This document shows, piece by piece, positions 55,245 to 64,000 of a DNA stretch of 64,000 nucleotides; within the stretch, counting starts at the first letter, position 1, and every line of letters begins with the position of its first letter. Source of the stretch: Gymnothorax reevesii. Taxonomy: Eukaryota > Chordata > Actinopteri > Anguilliformes > Muraenidae. Where the stretch lies: assembly GCA_029721435.1 (NCBI GenBank), contig CM056573.1, positions 126,427,947 through 126,491,946 on the forward strand, in the 5' to 3' direction. Below the pieces are notes generated by a model, which was not told the DNA's origin, did no database searches, and worked only from the letters and a program-made list of their open reading frames with translations. Position numbers and translations under genes: made by a program.

Positions 55245-57112
55245 GGGCCCGCATTCACAAAGCATCTTATCTTACTACTAGGAGTACTCTTAAGTTGCGC
55301 TAAAACATTTTATGTAGGAGTAAAATCTTAAAAGTTATTCATAAAGCCGCTGAGAGCAACTTTTAGTTAAGAAAAGTGGTAACTCCTAGAAAAGGAGTAG
55401 CTCTGAAATAGGTGGGAGTAATCCCCGTTGCTATGGCTAACGTAAATTCTCATGCACGAGTCTTGGGACAATGAGCACGGTGATTGGTTGTTTGGTGGCA
55501 GGGAAGCACCTTGAAAAAAATATCCCACATACAACCCATGGAGGAAAAAATGATAAAATCGCCCAAGCGGCTGGTTTCTCCCATAAAATAATGGCAGTCG
55601 CTATGGGTACGGCAGTCTTCCAATGCATTTCAAAGTAAAGAGGTACGGCGATCCCAATTTTAAACACCGCCCTAACCCTAAACCTAACTTTAACCTTAAC
55701 GCTAACCTTTAAAATGACTCTTCCCCACCCTGCTCAATTATGAATCCCAAGCCACTCAAGCCAACTGTCATAACAAATATCTATGCCAGTGTTTAGATTC
55801 CGCGTAAATTATTATTAAGTAGAGCACTTTTGAAAATGCACGGTCCCCGCATATCAGGCTCTAGGCAAACAGACGTACATAGGAAAGAGATCATTGTAAA
55901 AACGTTAATAGAGTTAATAAAGAAACACGTAATTTGCCCCAAAAATTAGCAACTTATTACCCGATGAGAATGAGAATATGTTGCGATCATTTAAATGTCG
56001 AGCCGTTCAAGTTTATTTGCCCTAAACTGCCATGGATGAAAGTTCAAAAAGGACGTGAAAGCCCAGCTGGAGCCACGACCAGTTACTGCTGCTGGGCCAG
56101 TTGGTGCTGGAGCGAAAGCATGTAGCCTAATCAGAGGGAAATTTGTCTGGGGTTGAACAGCAAATCCAAGTGGTATGCGTGGGATAATATCAGCCTACAG
56201 ATCATTGCTGCGTTACTCTCGATGTCTCGGATGGCTGCTAGAAGTGGTGGTATGGGCTGCAATCGCAGGGGAGGTCTGAGATCGCAGCCTGCAGGAAGGC
56301 ATACCAAGCTTAGTTTAAAATTTATAGCCTGCAGTTGAAATATGCATATAAAATATGACATAGGCTAGTATTAATATGATGTTCTATTAAATGTAACCCT
56401 CGCTAACCCTAGCGTAATAAAATAATTCATGCATTTCTGGAAGAGATACGGCACCAAAGCCACTGTCCTCGAGCAAGTGGCATTCCACAGGCATCTAATG
56501 CCTGTTAAAAAATTGGCATAAGCTGCTTCCCATTAAAATGAGAGAGTTGTGCGTGAATCCTGAACAAAATGTTGTATTCGGCATCAAATAGCCTACTATC
56601 TGGATGTTGATGGAACAAACTTTTTTTTCTATTTACAAAAACTTCTTCATCTTGGGTCGGAGAAACAATTTGAGTATGGATCCCCATCAATAGCACTGAT
56701 GATACCGGGCATACCTGAGATGTGCAAGAATTGAAGTTTGATTATTTGTTGTTGGCGAATGTCCATTGGAAACTAGATAAACTGTCGGATGATATGGGGT
56801 TCACAGAGCACATTGATTGTTTGTTGAATTGAGCGACTGACAGATGATTGTGAAATCCCTAAATTGTCCACGTTCCAAAGTTGCATTTTTCCGGTGGCCA
56901 AGTAACGAATTGTTGCCAAACATTTTATTTCGGGGCTTATTGGGTTGTTTCTCATTGTTGGAGACATAATTATCTCCATCACCAAGTCAACAACAAATAA
57001 AATCCTTTCACGGTCGATCCGATAGCTTTTCAACAACTGCGCATCATTCAGAATTTCTGTCTTTCAACTGCAGCAGCCATTTTCCGATTCTTTGTGAATA
57101 GGAGATAGGAGT
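55245..57112. mobile_element. PIF/Harbinger transposon inside the PLE
   Basis: The left terminus GGGCCCGCATTCACAAAG (55245-55262) is a familiar Harbinger-type end. Its inner part ATTCACAAAG reappears inverted as CTTTGTGAAT at 57090-57099, just upstream of the transposase start. CCT occurs at both proposed edges (55242-55244 and 57113-57115), but the outer right end is diverged, so limits are approximate. Subterminal AGGAGT/ACTCCT words are frequent on the left. A telomere-like CCCTAACCCTAAACCTAAC stretch is at about 55668-55690. PLE coding resumes right after it. Confidence 0.75.
56505..57085 (-). pseudogene. Harbinger transposase, truncated and frameshifted
   Basis: On the minus strand MAAAVERQK opens near 57083. 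A one-base shift then leads to ILNDAQLLKSYRIDRERILF, and the helical block CLATIRYLATGKMQLW with GISQSSVSRSI follows, all conserved positions of HARBI1-like transposases. Further down, an extra base disrupts the AIDG block that carries the first catalytic Asp, followed by HTQIVSPTQDEEVFVNRK, which is the expected next block. The rest of the catalytic domain is missing after the DSRLFDAEYNI region, so this is less than half of the usual protein. Confidence 0.8.
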
Positions 57113-58029
57113 CCTCTTGACTACTTTTAAGTTTCAACAGGAATTGCAAAAAATAAAGATTCGGAAATTTAAAAAGGACTCTGTTGATTATGAAGAGGAT
57201 AAGGTCTATCCATGGCTGTCCAGCAAAGACAGGCAAATGGATTGAAGATCCAGGAAAGCTCTCCTTTCTGACTCATATCTCAATCTCAAGTGGTTCTGTT
57301 CCTTCTGAATCTGAAAATTTTTTAGAAGGTGCAGCTCTGGACAGGGGTCGCTCCTTCAGACCCAAAAAACACAGAAGAGGAGACAAGGTTGGAGGGGATG
57401 CCAGAAACACAAGGAACCAAAGATATCCAAAAAAACTGGGCAACCAAAAGACAATGACCTGATTTTCAATTTATCTGATTATAAACTTTCTGAGGAGGAG
57501 AACTCAATCCTCAACAAAGGACTATATTTCGTGCCTACACCTGTTTCTAATCCCTTTCAAGTTAAGGTTGAACTTTAAAATGTTTTTTTTAACTCAATTA
57601 AGTTAAAATATTTTTTATCATAAGGGGAGAGTAAACTTACCAGTCAATGTTGAAAGTACTACAAATACAACTAATGTTCAATTCAAACAAAAAAGTACAT
57701 TTTACCCCCTGGTCAATTGTGCCAGTATCGAAACATTCTGTAAGTTGGTTGAAAGGGATGTAGAAGAACTTTTGCAGAGACCTAAACCTTATTTGAGATC
57801 AAACTGTACTACAGGTGAATTGGCTGCCTTATCTGCTCTGTCTAACAATCATGATATCACTGAAACCTTGCTGATGAAGGGGGTGAAATAGTTCTAATGG
57901 ACAGCAACAATTATGACAATGAAATCAGAAGACAATTATCAGATGGTCATTTTTACAAAAAATTACAATGTGCATTTAGCTTCAAAAGGCATATAGATCA
58001 TTTTCGTAAGCAAGCATTATTGTTGGGTC
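57113..58029 (+). pseudogene. PLE ORF, N-terminal half
   Basis: After the Harbinger insert the frame reads KIKIRKFKKDSVDYEEDKVY, then frameshifts. At about 57450-57580 it reads LIFNLSDYKLSEEENSILN followed by KGLYFVPTPVSNPFQV, the strongest PLE signature. STFYPLVNCASIETFCKLVE and DVEELLQRP follow (57690-57790), then LAALSALSNNHDITETLL. The conserved DKGG motif expected next is changed (MKGVK then a stop, about 57880). YDNEIRRQLSDGHFYKKL continues to about 57965. The CR1/L2-like LINE begins near 58030. Confidence 0.8.
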
Positions 58030-58129
58030 AATTTATTGTCTTCATGCCCTAGGACTCGAACACAGCCGAACTTCACTCTGGCTCCACAAGGCACTACTTC
58101 CGCCCCCACCATTGCATGCTCTCCTTAAG

Positions 58130-58668
58130 CGGCTCACGTTCCACGAAGCCAGCCTACACAGCCACGCCTGCTTCTCCAACAACCCTTGTGATCGGCGACT
58201 CAATAGTGAGGCATGTTTGGAGGAGAACAGCGGAGATGTACTGCTTTCCAGGCGCTAAGTTTCTTGACTAATTCAGAAAGATCCAGAGTCTCCTAGAGAA
58301 ACATCCTGACGTGCAGAATGTAATTGTACATGTTGGCTGCAATGATGTGTCCAACCGCTTTTCGTAACTGTTGAGAAAGGACTTTAGCAGGCTTTTGGAT
58401 TTGCTTATTGACTGCGGTAAGCGCATTTTTATCTCCGGCCCCATTCCATCACTGGGCCAAGGCGCAGCTGGCTTTAGTTGGCTTCTTAGCATTCATACAT
58501 GGCTCCAGTCTGCCTGTGTAGCGTACGGCGTGGTTTTTATCAATAATTTTAACCTTTTATGGAATCGCCTATCCTTTTATTTGAGGGACGGTATTCATCC
58601 TAGCAGACTGGGTGGACATATTTTAACAAATAACAAGTTTTACACAGTTTCTAATGCTTCTGTACTCT
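58130..58668 (+). pseudogene. LINE ORF1 SGNH-hydrolase (esterase-like) domain
   Basis: Blocks I, III and V of SGNH/GDSL hydrolases are readable. LVIGDSIVRHVW carries the catalytic Ser (GDS codons 58194-58202), VIVHVGCNDVS has the GxND block (58335-58346), and LRDGIHPSRLGGHIL has the Asp and His of the catalytic pair (58587-58598). Known CR1/L2-type LINEs encode such an esterase in ORF1. Stops (after KFLD, and after SNRFS) and a shift show decay, but all active-site residues are still present. Confidence 0.75.
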
Positions 58669-58739
58669 GACTAAGCCATGCAGCACAATCGGGTAACCAC
58701 AGGTTTACCGCACCGGTCATTTCCGGTCCTGAATTTCAG

Positions 58740-59990
58740 GCAGACTTCTACCTTCCAGAGCAACCCAAATTTAACTGCATTATAAATTTACTAGCTCCTT
58801 ATTGTGTAGGGAAGCTTACTGTTTCTCACTCGGGGCCTGATTTCGCTTGGAACTCTTATGTTCCCAATACTGTTTTTGGTTTTCTTCCGGTTTTAAACCT
58901 GTCTCATCAAAGATTATTTTGATCTTGTTGCAGGCCTAATGGAAACACTCAGGTAACTGTTTTTGGTGCATATAGACCCCCTTCGACCCTCCCTCGTGCT
59001 TTTGACAATTTGGCTGACATGTTTTCCTCTTATACTGCAACAGAATTGTTAATTATGGGAGATTTTAACCTAGACTGGAAAAAACCAGTGTCTGACTGTT
59101 TCAAAGACCTATGTGCTAATCTAAGCCTGACTCAGTTAATCACTAAACCTACACAGCCAAATGCAAAAAACAGCTCCAAATCTTCTCTGATCGATATCAT
59201 CTTGACTAACATGCCTCAGAGACATTCTTCCAGTGGTGTTTTCCCTCAGGATGTCAGTCATCACTGCCTGATTGCTTGCATAATGAATGTGAAAATTGCT
59301 TTGGTCCAAGCCTCGTGTCATTTTTATTTTTATTATTTTTTTTTTTTTAATTTGGCATCTCCAATCCCACCTGAATTTGGAATGCCCAATTGGGGAACTA
59401 TGTACAAAGCTTGCTCGTATGCGACCCCTTGCTGCCAACTCAGGATAGTGAAGACAGTTCACGGCTCTCCTCCGAAGCACGTGCCTGTCAGCCACTGATT
59501 CTTATACACTCGCTGGTTGAATCTTCGCAAGTTCAGAGCGAGGGCGGAGGATACTCGGACATGAACCAAGCCGGATTCTTCCTGACGAGCGCCCGTCTGG
59601 TCAACAGGAGGCGCTGGAGCAACGAACAAAGCTGTCATCGAATACCCAAATCCGGCAGTCCCTTCCCAATTTGTAACCCTGTAGCGCGATAGCCAATTGT
59701 GCACTACTCTGAAAAAGCTGCCGACCCCTGCCGGTTAACCGTGTGAGCCACCCGGCAGCCTGCCTCGTGTCATTTTTAAAAGAAATTTTCAGCACTTTGA
59801 CAATCAGAGGTTCCTCCATAATTTAAATTTGTGTGACTTAGGCAGGGTGTTCCTCAGTCATGATTCTGATCTGGCCTTTGCATATTTCTCAAATACTTTT
59901 AACTCCATTGCTGACAATCATGCTCCCTTTCGGAGAATTAAGAATAAGGACAGATGTACTGTTTGGTTCTCCCATGATTGATCTGAAATA
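58740..59990 (+). pseudogene. LINE APE-type endonuclease, split by a SINE
   Basis: The first part of the domain is shortened; readable sequence starts with VTVFGAYRPPSTLPRAFD, then LLIMGDFNLDW (GDFN at 59058-59069) and SSLIDIILTNMPQRHSSSGVF. The last catalytic block reads SHHCLIAC where SDHC is expected, so the Asp is His (codon 59259-59261). Immediately after, the coding region is broken by the SINE at 59327 and resumes at 59779 with RNFQHFDNQRFLHNL and DNHAPFRRIKNKDRCTVWF. Confidence 0.8.
59327..59761 (-). mobile_element. tRNA-derived SINE with 17-bp target duplication
   Basis: GCCTCGTGTCATTTTTA is duplicated at 59310-59326 and 59762-59778. On the minus strand the insert starts GCTGCCGGGTGGCTCACACGG, a tRNA A-box-like head, and then has GGTCGGCAGCTTTTTCAGAG and GCACAATTGGCTATCGCGC. 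Near its 3' end comes CCAATTGGGCATTCCAAATTC, then an A-rich tail (the T-rich run at 59327-59352). The B-box found in the related copy at 46.9 kb is missing. Its total length is about 435 bp. Confidence 0.88.
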
Positions 59991-60087
59991 TTGAACAAAA
60001 GGAACTCTGCATGGGCAAAAGCTATAAAAACTTGGGGCTCATTCAGATTGGATTGTGTTCAGGCAGTTGTGAAACAAGTGCACTGCT

Positions 60088-63000
60088 ATGATTAGGAAAG
60101 CAAAATCTACTTTTTATCCTAACTTATTACATCAAAGTGCTAGAAATCCTGCTATGTTCTGGAAAACAATAAAATTAATGAAGAATAATAGTGCCCCAGC
60201 GCTTTCCTCACAGATATGGTCTGACTCTGGTCCCATATGTAACAAGAAGGAAATTTGTAATGTTCTCAATGAACATTTCATTAATGCAGGCCATCAGTTT
60301 GATAGATTGCACCCTAATCGGATGGGTGCCACAAATAGGATGGGGAACTATATGCAAACTGTTCAATGTCAATCAAAACTGATGCTCCCAAATGATATGA
60401 GTCATTGTAGTTTTTCCCTTAGCCTAATTTCTGAATCGGAAGTCTGATGCTTTTTTGAAAATTGACCCCAAAAAGTCTACTGGTGCTGTTCTTAAGGACT
60501 CCGGACTGTTGAAGTTGGCTGCTTCCGTTACAGCCCTGCCTTTAACACACATTTTTAACCTTTCACTTAGCTTAGGCATTGTGCCAAAGATTTGGAAAAC
60601 TGCACTTGTGCGTCCTTTGCATAAGGGTGGTGACGCTAAAGGCTTTGCTAATTATCGTCCAATTTCCAAGCTACCTTGTCTGGCAAAGATTCTTGAATCC
60701 TTTGTTAATTGTCAGCTCCGTTTATTTTTAGGTAAAACTTGCATTTTAAGTGCATTTCAGTCTGGTTTTAGAGCTGGACACAGCACTATTTCTGCGGCAT
60801 TTCTAGACATAAATGATATTGTATGTGCCCTTGATGGTGGGCAACATTTTGCTGTCCTGTTTGTTGACCTATCCAAGGCCTTTGACACTGTTGATCATTT
60901 ACTCTTACTTGATAGACTTAGCTCATTAGGCCTAGATCAGAATGCTTGCGAATGGTTTTCAAGTTATCTTTCAAATAGAATAGAATGTGTTGCAGCAGAC
61001 TCTGCTCAATCAACTTTTTGGAGGTCACTAAAGGGGTACCACAGGGCTTGATTTTAGGACCCTTACTTTTTATTCTGTATATTAATAATATGGTCTCATT
61101 TGATAATGGCTGTAGGTGCATTTCTATTCTGATGATACAGTGCTTTATACCACTGCTTCTTCATTGAATGAGGCATTATCTGCATTACAAAGAGCCTTTG
61201 TTTCATTTCAGCACTCACTTCTAGAGCTCAAATGTGACCCCGCCTGTAATAACCCAGCTAATGTCATTTTTTTTGTGATTTACAGTTTTTTACTCAAAGT
61301 CATTCTGTACATCAAGTGAGGAATATTCTGTGAAAAAATCTAACTGATATCTCTAATATTGATCGAGAAAGGTCATTTTAAAGTTCTGGCAAATTTCAGG
61401 CTCAGAGAAACTGTTTTTCAAGAAATTATGATTTGAAAATAAGTGCATTTTAAAAACAGCCATACGTTTGAACCATAATTTTCCTGACTATGTGTCATAT
61501 ACCAGATTAAAGCTTACATTCTCCTCTTTTCATCCACATATGATACATACATTAGAAAACTTTAGTAGTTTGACAAAATCTATCTTTTTATAAGGATGCG
61601 CATGACCAAAAAGCATAAATCCCATTGAAATGCATGGAAGGAAGGTGTATCATATAAACTTTACTGCAACAGCAGTAATAAACTTAATTGCAACTGCAAT
61701 AACGGAGCAAAAATAATTCTATTGAGATCATTTGTAGCCCTACATTTTATTAGTAAAATTGTATATCAATACCAAAATCTCTTTCAGCTCCAAGGCTATG
61801 GCATAACATTTGTATAATATCCCAGAAATGCTGAGTTCTCGGGTTTCGGTGCCGCCACAATATCGGATAAAAAGATACTTCCCGGGATGCGTTTACCAAA
61901 ATAACAGATGCTAACTGACATAGTTGGACCCATTGACTGTGAATGGACAAACTTTGTTATTTGCTAACTTAGTTATAAACTACGCTTTTGGGAAACGCAC
62001 CCCAGAACGATGGGACTTAAGGTTGTCAATGTCCAAACACCAAATGTTTTCGCGAAGTAGCTGGCATGACATGTCTTTAAACAAAGCTGGTTAGCTTCAC
62101 AAGACGTTAATCTATAAAAGCAAATACCTAATTGCTGACATTTCCGAGGTGATGCGACATAATCCATGGGGAAACCCGCACCCGGCTTAAGTCGCAATTC
62201 TTCTGCCATACTACGAAACAACCTTTTTTACAATGGTGCGCATTCATATGATGGTCTACATTCTCTTTCAATGGTTGAAAAGAACTTCTTAAACCGAATG
62301 ACACACAAACTATCGAGTGTTTATCTGCCGAAGGTAAACTAAAGCCGATTGAAACGAGACTAGAGGAAACCAACTTCCGATATTTCTCCGTTAAAAAAAC
62401 GTAAACGTAGTGTCAATAAATTCATTAATTTTAATATGTATGGTGTTGGAAATGAGTTTTTGAACACTATCTTTTGAACCCCCAATATGTAACCTATCAT
62501 TTACACCATTAAACTCACATCTCATATTTTTGACATTTTTTTATCATAGGGACTACTTGACAGCCTTTATCTTAAAATTAGGTTTGGCGACTATAGCCGG
62601 GTTTTCACAGGCGGGGTCACAAATTAGTTTTAAATGTGGCAAAAAGAAAATGTATGCATTTCTCTAAATCTCGTTCTATGAAGGACTGTTCATTTTTACT
62701 TCACTCCTTGGATGTCTCTCGTTACAAATACCTTGGAATATTTATCCATTAAAAACTGTCTTTTAAAGTACATCTTGATGAACTTACAACAAAGTTAAGA
62801 CATAAAATTGGGTTTTTTTACAGAAACGGCTCCTGTTTCTGTCGAGGTAGGAAGCTCTTAATTCAATAAACCTTCTTCACTGTTAGATTATGGTGACATC
62901 ATGCCCTAACGACCTTTAAAAAACTCAATACGGTCTATCACGCTGCATTTCCTTTTATTACTAGAGATCCTTTTAAAACCCATCATTGTTCTCTTTTAAA

Positions 63001-63268
63001 AGCTGTGGGTTGGCCATGATTGGCTACCAGGAGAAGGCAGCACTGGCTGACCTTCATTTATAAAGCAATCTTACACAGATTACCATGTTATCTTACAACT
63101 TTTATCTCAAGGCACTGTAGCCATTACCAGGCGAGATCTCAGGACTGGTTGATCCTAGAAGTCCCCAGAGTTAAAACAGGACTTGGTAAAACTGCATTTA
63201 GTTACTTTGGTCCTAGGACGTGCAATAATTTTCAAGAAACATTTAAGCTGGGTAAATTGATATCATGA
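60088..63268 (+). pseudogene. LINE reverse transcriptase and C-terminal domain, split by a TIR element
   Basis: Pre-RT sequence (FWKTIKLMKNNSAPALSSQI) leads to RT blocks KIWKTALVRPLHKGGDA, ANYRPISKLPCLAKILES, SAFQSGFRAGHST, LFVDLSKAFDTVDHLLLLDR and VTKGVPQGLILGPLLF. The active site FYSDDTVLY (YSDD, 61125-61136) is intact but lies in a different frame from the block before it. The TIR element breaks it at LLELK (61230). Coding resumes with LVLNVAKRKCMHFSKS (62625), YKYLGIFIH, SFKVHLDELTTKLRHKIGFFYRN, and WLTFIYKAILHRLPCYLT to the stop at 63266. Confidence 0.85.
61234..62620. mobile_element. 1.39-kb TIR element with AAAT duplication, superfamily unassigned
   Basis: The ends GTGACCCCGCCTGTAATAAC (61234) and, inverted, GTGACCCCGCCTGTGAAAAC (62620) match over about 27 bases with few changes. 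AAAT flanks both sides (61230-61233 and 62621-62624), and joining the flanks restores the LINE reading across LLELK and LVLNV. No coding frame is present. A 4-bp AAAT duplication with GTGACCCC ends does not fit the common hAT, Tc1, Harbinger or piggyBac patterns. An alternative parse is a 2-bp AA duplication with TGTGACCCC ends. Confidence 0.85.
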
Positions 63269-63532
63269 GAGAATTTCAAAAAAGTGATAAAGGATCTTGA
63301 AGTTGGGGACTGTGCGTGTTTTGAATAATATTACGGCTGTTTTCTCAGCCACCTGTATTGTATGCACTCCTGTATGATAATTTTATTGTTCTCTTTTTTA
63401 TGATAATGTATTGCATTTTATTACGTTTTGTGTTCTGAGTTGTTAAAAGGGCACCATCACAAATGAGACTGAGGTCTCAATGGGTTCCACTGTATAAATA
63501 AAGTTTAAATTCAAAAATAAATAAAACAATCA

Positions 63533-64000
63533 GTCCGACTTGAAATATTCGACTAATAATTTTCCAATTAGGCCAGTCATCTATGGGCTACCTAAAATAC
63601 ACAAATTGTCAGAAGGGTTTTCAAAATGTCATCCTACTATAGCGAGCATTGGTTCTCTTTCTGAGCCCCTATCAAATTTTGTTGATTATTGCAGCAGACG
63701 ATGGGTAGAAAAACTCCCTTCATATTTAAAAGACACAGGTGATTTTATCACCCAACTGTCCAAAGTGACCTACAACAGTTTGGATAATCTTCTTGTGACT
63801 GTGAATTTAGTTAGTCTTTATACTAATATTCAACATTCATCGAGACTTTGTGCCCTAAGGTTTTTTCTTGACACCAGGTCAGAGAATATTCCTCCCACTG
63901 ACTTCTTAATTGATATGTCTGAAATTGTCTTGACTAAAAATTACTTTTGTTATGATAAAGTTTTCTTTCTCCAGACACACGGCACTGCTATGGGTGCAAG
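63533..64000 (+). pseudogene. PLE reverse transcriptase, first half (cut by window end)
   Basis: Coding resumes after the LINE with a SDLKYSTNNFPIRP lead-in and VIYGLPKIHK (to 63605). SIGSLSEPLSNFVDY, WVEKLPSYLKDTGDFITQL and then LVTVNLVSLYTNIQHSS follow, with ILTKNYFCY-type sequence (VLTKNYFCYDKVFFLQ) and THGTAMGA at the window end. In PLE RTs motif A reads T-D--SLYTNI; here the Asp is Asn (codon 63804-63806). Apart from that, this 150-residue stretch is open. Confidence 0.85.

Larger units (their letters stand above)
58030..63532 (+). mobile_element. CR1/L2/Rex1-like LINE, near full length, itself interrupted twice
   Basis: About 3.7 kb of LINE sequence remains after removing the SINE (59327-59761) and TIR element (61234-62620). 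Order: SGNH-hydrolase ORF1-type domain, APE endonuclease, RT, C-terminal domain, then a 3' UTR ending CTCAATGGGTTCCACTG-TATAAATAAAG and an AATAAATAAA tail near 63500-63530. PLE coding resumes at about 63533. A clear target duplication was not found. The same family supplied the minus-strand fragments at 29.5 and 36.5 kb. Confidence 0.8.
51060..64000 (+). mobile_element. Penelope-like element (PLE), broken by three large insertions, runs off the window
   Basis: Pieces of one PLE can be followed at 51060-51558, 54882-55244, about 57113-58029 and about 63533-64000. The N-terminal ORF part continues in frame across the Rex3 insert (YSFTEQ | EIEAILFLSS). A charged coiled-coil segment (ELKKTEQEINAVEESLK) precedes the Harbinger insert and KIKIRKFKKD, DYEEDKVYPW follow it. 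The PLE hallmark LNKGLYFVPTP is at 57507-57540. The RT fingers/palm appear at the right edge (PVIYGLPKIHK, VSLYTNI, GTAMGA). The GIY-YIG endonuclease, if present, lies beyond 64000. Confidence 0.85.

Noticed and set aside
55665..55700. Telomere-like CCCTAACCCTAAACC sequence
   Set aside because: Only a few degenerate units inside a Harbinger element; not an array.

Overview
This window looks like nuclear DNA from a ray-finned (teleost-type) fish. I base this on the mix of mobile elements: Tc1-like transposons with fish-type termini, a Rex3-like (RTE) LINE ending in a GATG tail, CR1/L2/Rex1-type LINEs, PIF/Harbinger, hAT-like and piggyBac-like DNA elements, a Ty3/gypsy retrotransposon with a chromodomain, a Penelope-like element (PLE), tRNA-headed SINEs, and many long (CA)n/(GT)n runs. 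I found no intact host protein-coding gene, no rRNA or tRNA gene, and no prokaryotic features. Almost every protein-like reading frame is a decayed piece of a transposon; most other long open frames come from microsatellites or minisatellites. All assignments come from reading the sequence and from remembered family features, with no database search.

Layout. 0-10 kb: sparse repeats, including a Tc1 fragment at the left edge, a 1.1-kb TIR element (889-2010), a Tc1 remnant split by a 0.3-kb hAT-like MITE (5.26-6.67 kb), and microsatellites. 10-27.6 kb: two piggyBac-like (TTAA) non-autonomous families. One locus is an onion: family B contains family A, a Tc1 copy lies at A's left side, the Tc1 carries a 2.6-kb Harbinger, and A carries a 2.3-kb hAT-like element. 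A block at about 14.9-17.5 kb is unusually free of recognisable elements. 27.6-39.5 kb: a nearly complete Tc1 copy with a frameshifted transposase, two minus-strand LINE fragments, three tandem-repeat arrays, and a 2.8-kb element whose long inverted termini are built from a 65-bp minisatellite.

39.6-49.7 kb is one minus-strand Ty3/gypsy element with both LTRs recognisable. At least five later insertions break it up: a MITE, a piggyBac-like element, a hAT-like element that itself holds an L2-type tail, a SINE, and a candidate solo LTR. 51.1-64.0 kb is a Penelope-like element running off the right edge, with a hammerhead-like motif near its left end. Its reading frame is interrupted by a 3.3-kb Rex3 LINE (13-bp target duplication), by a Harbinger copy, and by a 5.5-kb CR1/L2-like LINE. 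That LINE encodes an SGNH-hydrolase domain and was in turn hit by a SINE (17-bp target duplication) and by a 1.4-kb TIR element (AAAT duplication).

The nesting gives a relative order of events: PLE, gypsy and family B are old; the LINEs, Tc1 and Harbinger copies are intermediate; the SINEs and hAT-like and TIR elements are the youngest. The enzymes are all broken by frameshifts, stops or changed catalytic residues, so the locus looks like a transposon graveyard and not an active gene system.
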